A stretch of 64,000 nt of DNA, from assembly GCF_003952425.1 (NCBI RefSeq), contig NZ_CP034449.1, positions 1,984,001-2,048,000 on the forward strand. Reading direction: 5' to 3'. This document shows positions 1 to 8,448 of the stretch, piece after piece; positions within the stretch are counted from its first letter, which is position 1; every line of letters starts with the position of its first letter. The DNA comes from Mesorhizobium sp. M2A.F.Ca.ET.046.03.2.1 (GTDB lineage Bacteria; Pseudomonadota; Alphaproteobacteria; Rhizobiales; Rhizobiaceae). A program made the translations under genes and the position numbers. Under the pieces are notes generated by a model. It had not been told where the DNA came from and did no database searches. It saw only the letters and a list, made by a program, of their open reading frames with translations.

Positions 1-544
1 CCCTGATCCGCCGCTCATCGCGATCGGGCGCGACCTCGGCGCCGTTGCCGACGGGAGCGCCCGGCGATTCATCGAGCGACGGCGCATCGGGAAGCGCCGT
101 CTCGTCCGGCATGATGTCGGGCACGCGCGGCAGCACGCGCGAACGCGGCTGGTCCGAAGCGTCTGGCTGCACCGGCCCGTCGACGGTGATCGAGGGTGAG
201 CGTGCTGATTGCGACGGCGGCAGCGGCGCGTCGACCGAAGGCGCGGCCGAACCGGCAGGCGCCTCGACGCGGGGCGCCGGCGCGCCATTGCTGGCCGGCA
301 CGACATTTTCCGGCGGCAACGTCACATCGGGGACGGCCGGCAGGAACTCTGATTCGATCTCGGTGATCTTGGCCTGCACCGCCTTGCGGCGGCCGATGGC
401 GGCCTCGACCGTGATGTTCGGGTTGGCCTGCAGGACGCGGTCCAGCGCGGCAAAGGCCGATCGATAGACCTTCTCTCGGAACGCCCGGTCCTCGGCATTG
501 CCTTTCTCGAAGGCATTGCGGATAGCTTTCTCGATGGGGTCCAA
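1..544 (-). CDS. Hypothetical protein with Pro/Ala-rich C-terminal half (3' end cut by window edge)
   Basis: An open frame runs from a TTG start at 544 to the left edge without a stop. The start is chosen because GGGAG lies just upstream on the minus strand and the first residues (DPIEKAIRNAFEKGN) look like a genuine helical N-terminus. Residues about 1-70 are charged and helical (KVYRSAFAALDRVLQANPN, then RRKAVQAKITEIESEF). After that the protein becomes disordered and rich in Pro, Ala, Ser and Asp. I recognise this only as a rhizobial-type hypothetical protein and assign no function. The C-terminus is outside the window. Confidence 0.7.
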   Translation of the reverse strand, partial: MDPIEKAIRNAFEKGNAEDRAFREKVYRSAFAALDRVLQANPNITVEAAIGRRKAVQAKITEIESEFLPAVPDVTLPPENVVPASNGAPAPRVEAPAGSAAPSVDAPLPPSQSARSPSITVDGPVQPDASDQPRSRVLPRVPDIMPDETALPDAPSLDESPGAPVGNGAEVAPDRDERRIR

Positions 545-876
545 GCGAGCTCCCTCTGCGCGTTCGCTCACAGTTCCCTGATCGTTAGCCGCAGGCGGCC
601 AATCGATCAACGGGCGAGCGGCTGCTTGCCGGCGTATCCAACGCCATTTCGGGGTTTTTTGCTGGAGAATCAACATTTTTCGTCACGAACACGCCGGGCG
701 ATGCGGCCGTGGGGCAGCCGGCTTGGACGCCACCGCGCGCCACGGCCGCGCGTGTTGCGCGGTAACCGTAGATGGGAATTGCCGGCAAAGAGGCCGGAAT
801 TCGCCGCTGCCCATCTTGAATTAGCGAGCGGTTGAGTCTATCACGCAGCGCATTCTGGAAGCCTGACGCTTCCCGG
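545..876. other. Intergenic region upstream of tRNA-Thr
   Basis: No frame here looks coding. It contains the divergent upstream region of the minus-strand gene starting at 544 and the leader of tRNA-Thr. The short frames in it are arginine- and alanine-rich and lack ribosome binding sites. No clear promoter consensus or hairpin was found by eye. Confidence 0.4.
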
Positions 877-952
877 GCCGCTTTAGCTCAGTTGGTAGAG
901 CACATCATTCGTAATGATGGGGTCGCGTGTTCGAGTCACGCAAGCGGCACCA
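877..952 (+). tRNA. tRNA-Thr (anticodon CGU)
   Basis: A canonical class I tRNA. The acceptor arm GCCGCTT (877-883) pairs perfectly with AAGCGGC (942-948), followed by discriminator A and an encoded CCA. The D arm is TAGCTCAGTTGGTAGAGC. The anticodon stem ATCAT/ATGAT encloses loop TCGTA, giving anticodon CGT. The T arm is GCGTG-TTCGAGT-CACGC. It would decode ACG. tRNA 3' ends are common integration sites, but I found no second copy of its 3' end in the window. Confidence 0.97.
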
Positions 953-965
953 AAAATTCAAGCAC

Positions 966-1061
966 TTAGCCGATCGCCTCGCTCGATTTGTCCGAGTGGC
1001 GGCGGAAGTTCTCTTCCAGCATCTGCAGCGACGGCGCCTCCCAAACTGAACCAAAAAGGGC
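966..1061 (-). pseudogene. Possible C-terminal gene remnant
   Basis: Just beyond the tRNA, one minus-strand frame ends in TAA at 966 and reads like the tail of a protein (VWEAPSLQMLEENFRRHSDK). No start or upstream continuation is visible. It could be the truncated end of a gene displaced by recombination next to tRNA-Thr, or chance. The family is not recognised. Confidence 0.2.
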
Positions 1062-1070
1062 ACTGAAGAG

Positions 1071-1105
1071 CGGGCAAGTCACTCAAAATCGGGCAAGTCA
1101 CTCAA
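1071..1105 (+). repeat. Tandem 16-bp direct repeat (CGGGCAAGTCACTCAA x2)
   Basis: Two exact copies of CGGGCAAGTCACTCAA sit at 1071-1086 and 1090-1105 with a 19-bp period, about 225 bp upstream of the dehydratase start. The spacing is near two helical turns, so a regulator-binding role is possible. Simple duplication is equally possible. Confidence 0.45.
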
Positions 1106-1330
1106 GTTGAACAACAGCCGCGCATGTTGTCTGCGAGCACTGACGTCTTGACCAGGTCGTAGGCAGGTCTCGAAATCCCGGCGGTTACTCATTTCCGTAA
1201 GCGCCGCGCCTATCTCCAAGGTTCCGGTTGTGATGGCAGCCAGGGCAGGCCCTTCGGCGAGATTCGATGCAGGCCATTGTGTGACGATCGGGCATTCAAT
1301 AGTCTTTCCGTTGGGTCGAGGAATGCACGC

Positions 1331-3598
1331 ATGACGCCGAAACTGAACCGCTGGAAGCGCTTCGCCGACTGGGACGAGCGGCCGTTGCGGCTGGACAAGT
1401 TCGCGGCGGAAGACCCTGCCAATGGCTTCTCCGCCTTCTCCAGCCCGGCCGATCCCAAACCCGGCATCGGCATCAACGGCGGGCGCGTCGTGTCCCTCGA
1501 TGGGGTGCTCGAGCACGACTACGACATGATCGACCGCTTCATCGCCCGCCATCACATCGACCCGGAGGTGGCGCCGGAAGCAATGGCCCTGGAGTCAGCG
1601 ACCATTGCGCGCTGGCTGGTCGACATGAACGTTCCGCGCGAAAAGCTCGTGCGGCTCGCCCACGGCATGACGCCTGCGAAACTCGCTGAGGTCGTGTCGC
1701 AGCTCAACGCGCTGGAGATCGCCTTCGCCTACTCAAAGATGCGAGCACGCAAGACTCCAGGCAACCAGGCGCATGTCACCAACGGCAAGGACGACCCGCT
1801 CCAGCTCGCCGCGGACGCCGCAACCGCCGTCGCCTTCGGCTTCGACGAGATCGAGACTACGATGCGCGTGTCGCGCAACGCCTGGTCCAACGCGGTGGCG
1901 TGTGCGGTGGGCGGCGCCGTCGGCCGCTGGGGAACGCTGTTCCAATGCTCCAGCGAGGAGGCGGAGGAACTGCGCATCGCCATGGCCGGCTTCACGTCCT
2001 ATGCCGAAACCGTTTCCGTCTACGGCACTGAAAAGTCGTTCACCGATGGCGACGACACGCCGTGGTCCAAGGCATTTCTCGCCGCTGCCTATGCCTCGCG
2101 CGGCGTCAAGATGCGCTGTACGTCGGGTGCCGGCTCCGAATTGCTGATGGGCTTCCATGAAGCAAAATCGCTGCTTTACTTGGAGGCGCGCTGCCTCTGC
2201 CTGCAGCGCGGCATGGGCGTGCAGGGCACACAAAATGGCGGCATTGACGGCGCGCCCTTGACCGCCACCATACCTGGCGGGGTCCGCGAGTTGATGGCTG
2301 AGAACCTCATCGCCGTCTGGCTCGATCTCGAATGCGCATCAGGCAATGATGCGCGCTCCACCGAATCGGAAATTCGTGTCGGCGCCAAGATCCTTCCCTA
2401 CCTGATTGCCGGCTCAGACCTGATCTGCTCCGGGATGGGATCGATCCTGAAATACGACAATTCGTTCAACCCTTCGCTGATCAACGGCGAGGAGCTGGAA
2501 GACTATATGGTGCTTCAGCGGGATTTCGAGGCCGATGGCGGGTTGACGCCGCTGCCCGAGTCCCGCGCGATCGAGTTGCGCGAGCGGGCGGTGGCGGCGA
2601 TCGCCGCGGTGTTCGAGGAGCTCGGCCTGTCGACACCGACCGAGGACATGAAGACCAGCGTGGTTTATGCCTCCGGTTCCGACGACACGCGCAGCCTGAT
2701 GCCGCGCGACGTGAGCTTCATCAGCGAGGCCATCAAGGAGCGCGGCATCACCGTGATCGACGCGGTCAAGGCGCTGGCCAACCGCGGTTTCCGAGAAGAG
2801 GCCGAGAACCTCCTGAACGTGGTGAAGCTGCGCCTTTCCGGCGACTATCTCCAGACCTCGGCCATGATCCGCAATGGGCGGATCGTCAGCGCGGTCAACG
2901 ACCCGAACGACTATCTCGGCCCCGGCTCCGGCTATCGCGTGTCCGAAGAACGGCGCCTGCAGCTCAACGACATCCGCGATGTGCTGGATCAGAAAGAAGT
3001 GCTGCGCTCGGAGGCCCTGCACGAGAAGGACGAGGCAAGGCGCGTCCGCTATCGCAACCTTGGGCCGGCAGCCAACGGGTCGGCGACCGACGATTTGGTC
3101 ATCGGCATCAGCCCGGCCTTCGGCTTGAAGCTCTACCGGACGACGGCCGGACATCGGCTGTCCGAAGTGCTTGGCGCCATGCTGGATGCGATCCGCGCGC
3201 GCGGGCTTAAGGCGCGCGTCGTCCGCTTCCGCCATACGGCTGATACTTCCTTCCTTGGCCTGTCCGCCGCCCGGCTTGCCGGCAGCGGCATCGGCATCGG
3301 CATCCAGGCCAAGGGCACGGCCGTCATCCATCAGCGTGACCGACAGCCGCACAACAATCTGGAACTGTTTTCCAATGCCCCGATCACCAGGCTCGAGCAC
3401 TATCGCGCTCTCGGTGCCAATGCGGCGGCCTATGCGCTGGGCGAAATGCCGGAGCCCATCGTGGTGCCGCAGCGAGGCGAGGCCATGGGGTCGCGCTATC
3501 ATGCGCGCGTCGCCCTCATCTACGCCATCGAAACCGGGCTGACCGAGGCCGGCGCGGCTCCCGAAGAGGTCGACGTCGTCCTGACGGGAGCGCAATAG
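1331..3598 (+). CDS. B12-dependent diol/glycerol dehydratase, fused large (alpha) and medium (beta) subunits
   Basis: Adenosylcobalamin-dependent dehydratase that converts 1,2-propanediol or glycerol (or a related diol) to the aldehyde. Residues about 1-555 match the PduC/DhaB large subunit and contain AHVTN, SVYGTE, GVQGTQNG, LDLECASGND and CSGMGS, which carry the family's substrate-binding His, Glu, Gln, Asp and Ser. The remainder matches the medium subunit PduD (VIGISPAFGLKL, GSGIGIGIQAKG, HQRDRQPHNNLELFSNAP). In enteric bacteria these are separate genes, so the protein is a natural alpha-beta fusion. ATG 1331 is preferred over an upstream TTG at 1277 because GAGGA lies about 9 bp upstream and the sequence aligns from there. 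The stop overlaps the start of the small-subunit gene. No PduGH-type reactivase is encoded in the window. Confidence 0.93.
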   Translation: MTPKLNRWKRFADWDERPLRLDKFAAEDPANGFSAFSSPADPKPGIGINGGRVVSLDGVLEHDYDMIDRFIARHHIDPEVAPEAMALESATIARWLVDMNVPREKLVRLAHGMTPAKLAEVVSQLNALEIAFAYSKMRARKTPGNQAHVTNGKDDPLQLAADAATAVAFGFDEIETTMRVSRNAWSNAVACAVGGAVGRWGTLFQCSSEEAEELRIAMAGFTSYAETVSVYGTEKSFTDGDDTPWSKAFLAAAYASRGVKMRCTSGAGSELLMGFHEAKSLLYLEARCLCLQRGMGVQGTQNGGIDGAPLTATIPGGVRELMAENLIAVWLDLECASGNDARSTESEIRVGAKILPYLIAGSDLICSGMGSILKYDNSFNPSLINGEELEDYMVLQRDFEADGGLTPLPESRAIELRERAVAAIAAVFEELGLSTPTEDMKTSVVYASGSDDTRSLMPRDVSFISEAIKERGITVIDAVKALANRGFREEAENLLNVVKLRLSGDYLQTSAMIRNGRIVSAVNDPNDYLGPGSGYRVSEERRLQLNDIRDVLDQKEVLRSEALHEKDEARRVRYRNLGPAANGSATDDLVIGISPAFGLKLYRTTAGHRLSEVLGAMLDAIRARGLKARVVRFRHTADTSFLGLSAARLAGSGIGIGIQAKGTAVIHQRDRQPHNNLELFSNAPITRLEHYRALGANAAAYALGEMPEPIVVPQRGEAMGSRYHARVALIYAIETGLTEAGAAPEEVDVVLTGAQ

Positions 3599-4017
3599 TG
3601 ACCCTTACGCGTGCCGACTATCCGCTCGCCGAAACCCAGCCTGGCGCCGTCACCGGCAAGCACGGCAAGGCGCTTCCGGAGATAACGCTGGATGCGGTGC
3701 TTGCCGGCGAGGTGACGATGGAAGACCTCCGCATCACGCCGCAAGCGCTGCAGGCGCAGGCCGACGTGGCGCGCGATGTCGGCCGGCCGACCCTCGCCCT
3801 CAACTTCGAGCGCGGGGCAGAGCTGGTCGAGGTGCCGCAGGATTTCATCATGCAGGTCTACGAACTGCTGCGCCCAGGCCGCGCCAAGTCCAAGGAAGAA
3901 TTGCTCGAGGCCGCCGCCACGATGCGCGAGACCTACCAGGCCGAACGCATCGCCCGTTTCATCGAGGAAGCCGCCGAGACCTACGCGGCGCGCGGCCTTT
4001 TCACGTTCCGCTTTTGA
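3598..4017 (+). CDS. Diol/glycerol dehydratase small (gamma) subunit
   Basis: A 139-residue protein starting at GTG 3598 that overlaps the previous stop (TAGTG), indicating translational coupling. It matches PduE/DhaC small subunits: a YPLAETQPGAVTGKHGKAL N-terminal segment, then ITLDAVLAGEVTMEDLRITP and a helical C-terminus with YELLRPGRAKSKEELLEAA. It completes the alpha-beta-gamma dehydratase with the fused gene upstream. The length is slightly below the roughly 140-175 residues usual for the family. Substrate preference (propanediol, glycerol or another diol) cannot be read from it. Confidence 0.92.
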   Translation: MTLTRADYPLAETQPGAVTGKHGKALPEITLDAVLAGEVTMEDLRITPQALQAQADVARDVGRPTLALNFERGAELVEVPQDFIMQVYELLRPGRAKSKEELLEAAATMRETYQAERIARFIEEAAETYAARGLFTFRF

Positions 4018-4044
4018 AGGACCGCCCGCTTCTGAAAGGACCGC

Positions 4045-4743
4045 ATGAGCTGGAAAACCGGATTCCGTTCGCTCTACTACCTCGGCGCACCCGAGCCGGA
4101 TGATCCGGTGCTGGTGCCGGCACAGACCGCCATCCTGATCATCGACGTTCAAAACACCTACCTGGAACGGCCGGATCGCGCGTCGCTTTCACCGCAGGAA
4201 CAGCAGCGCTACGATCTGTGGACGCCGTTCCACGAGCGCATGCACGGCGCGGTCATACCGAACACGGCAAGATTGCTGGAGTTGGCACGGGCAAATGGCA
4301 TCGAATGCCTTTTCGCCCGCATCGCCTGCCATACCAAGGACGGGCGCGACCGCTCGCTCTCCCAAAAAATGCCGGGCTGGAACAATTTGCTGCTGCCAAA
4401 GAACGACGCGGCATCGCAGCTCGTAGCCGAGCTTCAGCCGGCAGGCGACGAAATCGTGGTGACCAAGACCACCGATTCCGCGCTGACCGGGACAAATCTG
4501 CGCCTCATCCTGCACAATCTTGGCATCAGGAACGTCATCTGTTGCGGCATCTTCACGGACCAGTGCGTGTCTTCGACGGTGCGCAGCCTGGCCGACGAAA
4601 GCTATGCCGTCATCGTGCTCGAGGATTGCTGCGCGGCGGCGACCGACGAGCTTCATCGCAAGGAGCTCGAAATCATCAACATGATCTATTGCCACGTCAT
4701 GTCGAGCGCCGAGCTTTGCAAAATCATGGCCTTGGCAAAGTGA
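4045..4743 (+). CDS. Isochorismatase-family cysteine hydrolase
   Basis: A 232-residue member of the isochorismatase-like hydrolases (amidohydrolases such as N-carbamoylsarcosine amidase, biuret hydrolase and RutB). The catalytic triad is visible: Asp34 in LIIDVQNTY, Lys141 in IVVTKTTDSAL and nucleophile Cys174 in GIFTDQCVSSTVRSLADESY. The presence of the Cys indicates amide hydrolysis rather than isochorismate cleavage. It starts 27 bp after the small dehydratase subunit and is probably co-transcribed. The substrate is unknown; a nitrogenous compound related to the diol or amino alcohol handled by the neighbours is my inference. Confidence 0.88.
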   Translation: MSWKTGFRSLYYLGAPEPDDPVLVPAQTAILIIDVQNTYLERPDRASLSPQEQQRYDLWTPFHERMHGAVIPNTARLLELARANGIECLFARIACHTKDGRDRSLSQKMPGWNNLLLPKNDAASQLVAELQPAGDEIVVTKTTDSALTGTNLRLILHNLGIRNVICCGIFTDQCVSSTVRSLADESYAVIVLEDCCAAATDELHRKELEIINMIYCHVMSSAELCKIMALAK

Positions 4744-4842
4744 TGCCGCGTCCGTAGTGTCAATACAGCACTCGCAGGCCGGGACACATCGGCCGCCACG
4801 TGCGGGGAACTGCATACAGCTGTCACGAATGGAGAGGGCTTC

Positions 4843-6369
4843 ATGGCCACGGAAACTGCAAGCGGGACGATCGACGTCTCGAAGAGTAACAGCATCAACC
4901 TTTTGCACTCGAAAGCCGTGGGGCTTGCGGGGGTGCTCTTTCTGGCCGTCACCGGCGCGGCGCCAATGTCGGCGATGCTGGGCAATGTGCCGTTCGCGGC
5001 AGGCTACGGCATCGGCAAATACACGCCGGCCGCCTTCCTGATGGCGACGATCGTGCTGACCATCTTCTCGGTCGGCTATGCGGCGATGGCATCGCGGGTA
5101 TCGTCCGTCGGTGGGTTCTACTCATTCATCAGCCAAGGGCTCGGCCGCGAGGTCGGCATGTCGGCCGGCATTGGCTCGCTCGCCTGCTACTCGCTGTTCG
5201 AGGCCTCGCTCACTGGTTTGTTTGCATTTTTCGGCAATCTTTGGATTTCCCAGCACTTCGGCATCAACGTGCCGTGGATCGTGCTCGCGCTCGCTATGAT
5301 CGTGGTCATCGCGGCACTCGCCTATCGCGACGTGAAGGTGTCGGCACGGCTGCTCGGGATCGCCCTCATTCTTGAAGTGATCATGCTGGTGATCTTCTCG
5401 CTGGGCGTGCTTTTCGCTCATGGTGGGACGAATTTTTCCGGCGATTCGCTCAATGTGTTCAAGGTGTTCACGCCTGTCGCCGAGCAGAAGGTCGGCGAAG
5501 TGGCCATACCCGCCGGCGAGGCCGCCGTCGGTATCTTCATGGCGTTCTGGTCGTGGGTCGGATTCGAGATGGCGCCGAACTACGCCGAGGAATCGCGCGA
5601 TCCAAAGCGCATCATTCCGCAGTCGCTGCTGATCTCAGTCATTGGCCTCGGCCTGTTTTACACCTTCGTCAGCTGGTGCGCGGTGGCGGCCTATCCCACC
5701 GAGGCCGACATGGTGGCCAAGGCCTTCTCCGACGGCGTGAACTTCTTCCTGACACCCATTCAGACTTTTGTCGGCGGCTGGGGCTATCAGCTGATGTCGC
5801 TGCTCATCCTCACCAGTTCCTTCGCCTGCGGCATGGCCTTTCACAACACCGCTTCCCGTTATTTGTACTCGCTGGCACGCGAGGGCGTCCTGCCACAGGC
5901 GATCGCGGAGACGCATGATCACCACAAGAGCCCTCACAAGGCCTCGGCCCTGCAGTCGGTTCTGGCGGCGATATGGGTCCTGCTCTACGGTCTGGCCTAC
6001 GGCTTCGACGATCCGTCGGGACAGGCCTGGCTGGGCGTCTACACGCTGTTTGCGGTGCTCGGCACCGGACTGCTGCTGGTGCTGCAGGCCGTCGTCTCGC
6101 TGGCGATCTACATGTGGTTCAAGAAGAACGGCGGCGGCAGCCTGCTGGCGACGGTCATCGCGCCGTTGATCTCGCTCGTGGTCCAGCTGGTCCTGGTCTA
6201 CACGCTGGTGGCCAATCTCGCGACGCTCGGCGGCACCAATGGCTTCGCCAGGAGCATCCCCTATGTCGGGCTTGCGATCCTTATCGTCGGCCTGATCTGG
6301 GGTTTCGTGCTGAAGTCCACCAACCCCAAGGCGTACGCCAACATCGGTCACATGGTGAACGAAGGCTAA
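4843..6369 (+). CDS. APC-superfamily amino acid/amine permease
   Basis: A 508-residue polytopic inner-membrane protein with about 12 hydrophobic segments. The first helix carries GLAGVLFLAVTGAAPMSAM, like the TM1 GxG-type motif of amino acid-polyamine-organocation transporters. The central motif FWSWVGFEMAPNYAEESRDP matches the TM6-TM7 region (GFE...EE.K.P) of this superfamily. ATG 4843 is preceded by GGAGAGGG. It lies 100 bp after the hydrolase and before an SDR gene, so it probably imports the substrate of this operon, perhaps an amine or amino alcohol. Direction and substrate are inferred only from context. Confidence 0.9.
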   Translation: MATETASGTIDVSKSNSINLLHSKAVGLAGVLFLAVTGAAPMSAMLGNVPFAAGYGIGKYTPAAFLMATIVLTIFSVGYAAMASRVSSVGGFYSFISQGLGREVGMSAGIGSLACYSLFEASLTGLFAFFGNLWISQHFGINVPWIVLALAMIVVIAALAYRDVKVSARLLGIALILEVIMLVIFSLGVLFAHGGTNFSGDSLNVFKVFTPVAEQKVGEVAIPAGEAAVGIFMAFWSWVGFEMAPNYAEESRDPKRIIPQSLLISVIGLGLFYTFVSWCAVAAYPTEADMVAKAFSDGVNFFLTPIQTFVGGWGYQLMSLLILTSSFACGMAFHNTASRYLYSLAREGVLPQAIAETHDHHKSPHKASALQSVLAAIWVLLYGLAYGFDDPSGQAWLGVYTLFAVLGTGLLLVLQAVVSLAIYMWFKKNGGGSLLATVIAPLISLVVQLVLVYTLVANLATLGGTNGFARSIPYVGLAILIVGLIWGFVLKSTNPKAYANIGHMVNEG

Positions 6370-6448
6370 AGCGCTACCGCCCAGAAATCCTTGCGACAAC
6401 GGGGACGGGGTATCACTCTGTCCCCGTCTCATTTTGGAGCTTCAGATC

Positions 6449-7213
6449 ATGACCCAGTCTTTGAAGGGCCGGTCCGTCGTTGTTACCGGCGGATCGAAAG
6501 GCATCGGCAAGGGCATATCGCGGGTGTTCGCGCTGTCTGGCGCCAAGGTCGCCATCATCGCGCGCCATCTCGACCAGGCCGAAGCCGCTGCCGCCGAGAT
6601 CGGCCACGGCGCCTTTGGCGTGGTTGGCGATGTCACCTCGCTCGCCAGCATCGAGAGCGCTTTTGGGACAGTGGCCGGGAGAAACGGGGGCATCGACGTG
6701 TTGTGCGCCAATGCCGGAATTTTCCCGCAGGCCCGGCTCGAGGACATGACATCCCAACAATGGGACGAAGTTGTCGACACCAACCTCAAGGGTACCTTCC
6801 ACGCGGTCAAGGCAGTCGTTCCCTACCTCAAGAGATCCGACCAGGGCCGCATCGTGCTGACGTCGTCGATCACCGGCCCGGTCACCGGCTTCCCCGGTTG
6901 GTCGCACTACGGCGCCACCAAGGCGGGGCAGCTCGGTTTCATGCGCACGGCCTGCATCGAACTGGCCAAATACGGCATCACCGTCAACGCCGTCATGCCG
7001 GGCAACATCATCACCGAGGGCCTAGTCGGCCTGGGCGAGGATTACCAGAAGACGATGGCCGCCTCTGTCCCGCTCAAGCGGCTTGGAACCGTGGAGGAAA
7101 TCGGCTACGCCGCACTCTACTTTGCGTCGAAGGAAGCCGGCTACGTGACCGGGCAGACGATCATCGTCGATGGCGGCCAGATCCTTCCGGAGAGCCTGGA
7201 GGCACTGGCATAG
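6449..7213 (+). CDS. SDR-family oxidoreductase
   Basis: A 254-residue classical short-chain dehydrogenase. It has the nucleotide-binding TGGSKGIGKG, the NAG motif in LCANAGIFP, a catalytic Ser in SSITGP, YGATKAGQ with catalytic Tyr and Lys, and the C-terminal VTGQTIIVDGGQ. ATG 6449 is preferred to TTG 6434 because GGAG lies 9 bp upstream. It follows the permease by 79 bp and ends at a strong hairpin. In context it could oxidise or reduce the alcohol or aldehyde linked to the dehydratase reaction. FabG-like naming would be only a family label. Confidence 0.9.
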   Translation: MTQSLKGRSVVVTGGSKGIGKGISRVFALSGAKVAIIARHLDQAEAAAAEIGHGAFGVVGDVTSLASIESAFGTVAGRNGGIDVLCANAGIFPQARLEDMTSQQWDEVVDTNLKGTFHAVKAVVPYLKRSDQGRIVLTSSITGPVTGFPGWSHYGATKAGQLGFMRTACIELAKYGITVNAVMPGNIITEGLVGLGEDYQKTMAASVPLKRLGTVEEIGYAALYFASKEAGYVTGQTIIVDGGQILPESLEALA

Positions 7214-7237
7214 AGCGGTTCGTGACGAACCGCTCTA
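7211..7237 (+). terminator. Bidirectional hairpin between convergent genes
   Basis: A perfect 12-bp stem, TAGAGCGGTTCG / CGAACCGCTCTA with loop TGA, starts in the stop codon of the SDR gene. The convergent kinase gene ends at 7322. There is no long U-run, but TCTCTTT follows. The next about 80 bp (GGGAAAGCGCTACGCGCTTTTC) resemble palindromic intergenic repeats common in rhizobia. Confidence 0.7.
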
Positions 7238-7321
7238 TCTCTTTGCCTGACGCAATTCCCCAGGGAAAGCGCTACGCGCTTTTCTCGGGAAAACCGTTTC
7301 ACGCCTTTCCTACGATTGCTG

Positions 7322-8332
7322 TCAGGAAAACTTGCTCAGATAGGCCTCGCACAGCCCGACGGTTCCCTCGGTGTATGGGAAGCCCATCGACTTGGCGAGG
7401 TCCGTTTCAGCGTGCGAGCCGATCCAGGCAACCAGCAACAGGCGGCGCAGCATCACGAAGGTCGGGATTTCGTCCTCGTCTGCCCTCGGCAGGTCAAGCA
7501 CGCGGCGATAGCCGGTCGTCCACGACTGGATGAGATCGGTTGCCTGCGGCTCATGCTCGTAGAAAGAGATGGGTGTAGCGGCGTCGTACATAAACCAGCC
7601 GAAGCCGCAGTCGTCGAAGTCGATGACCTTGACCGTCTTGCCGTCGATCAAAAGGTTGGCGAGCCGCAGGTCGCAATGGATGAGGCCAAAGCGGTCATGG
7701 CCCTTGCCGAAGGCGGCGAGCCTGCGGCAGATCAGCTCCGCACTGCGGCCAAAGAGTTTGGCTTTCGCGGCGTCGACGCCCATGCCGTCACGCCAGCGCC
7801 CCCAATGGGGGTTTTCCTCGCCGAGACTTGTCTCGAAATCCCACACGTGGCGAGTGAACCAGGATGGGCGCTTCCATTGCCGGGCGTGGATGTGCATGCG
7901 AGCCGTCACCTCGCCAAGCACCTCGAAAGGTTCGGCGAGCGCTTCGCCTATGCCCGGCTCCGAACCGGTCTCCCATTGCGACAGCACGACATTGCGGGGT
8001 TGCGCCAGCCTGGCATGGCCGGCACGCTGGATCTGCTCGCCATCCTTGCCCGCCACCGGCACGGGGGTGGGCACGATCCCGGTCTGGCGCAAATCGGTCA
8101 GCCAGGCCAGTTCGGACTGGATGGCCGTCCTTGAATGGTAGCCGTCGCGATGAATGCGGAGCGCCCAGCGCCGGCCGTCGGGAGCCGCAACCTTATAGGT
8201 TGCGTTCTCCGACAGGTTGATCATCGTGACGGAGACGTCCGCCGGCAGATCGTAGTTGGCGATGGCCGCCTCTGCCGTCTCCTGCAGGATGCCGAGTTGC
8301 TGGTCATGGGTGAGCGCGTCGAAATCCGTCAC
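7322..8332 (-). CDS. APH/choline-kinase-fold phosphotransferase
   Basis: An aminoglycoside-phosphotransferase-fold kinase. The catalytic loop LIHCDLRLANLL and the metal-binding VIDFDDCGFGWFMYD are intact. The N-terminal lobe includes INLSENATYKV and ALRIHRDGYHS, like homoserine/hydroxylysine/amino-alcohol kinases. GTG 8332 is preferred because AGGA lies 6 bp upstream; a longer frame from TTG 8398 adds a low-complexity basic segment. It lies just downstream of the class III PLP enzyme on the same strand. That pair recalls the hydroxylysine kinase/phospho-lyase and aminopropanol kinase/phospho-lyase systems, in which the kinase makes an O-phospho amino alcohol. That assignment is inferred from the pairing. 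Confidence 0.85.
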   Translation of the reverse strand: MTDFDALTHDQQLGILQETAEAAIANYDLPADVSVTMINLSENATYKVAAPDGRRWALRIHRDGYHSRTAIQSELAWLTDLRQTGIVPTPVPVAGKDGEQIQRAGHARLAQPRNVVLSQWETGSEPGIGEALAEPFEVLGEVTARMHIHARQWKRPSWFTRHVWDFETSLGEENPHWGRWRDGMGVDAAKAKLFGRSAELICRRLAAFGKGHDRFGLIHCDLRLANLLIDGKTVKVIDFDDCGFGWFMYDAATPISFYEHEPQATDLIQSWTTGYRRVLDLPRADEDEIPTFVMLRRLLLVAWIGSHAETDLAKSMGFPYTEGTVGLCEAYLSKFS

Positions 8333-8448
8333 TGTCCGTCCTGCCCTATCTTTGCACCCTTGTCCCCTGCCGGAACCCTGCGATCCCAGCAAGTCCAACC
8401 GCCAGCCCGCGCTGGACGCCTGGCAGTTTCAACCAGGTTTGGACCATG

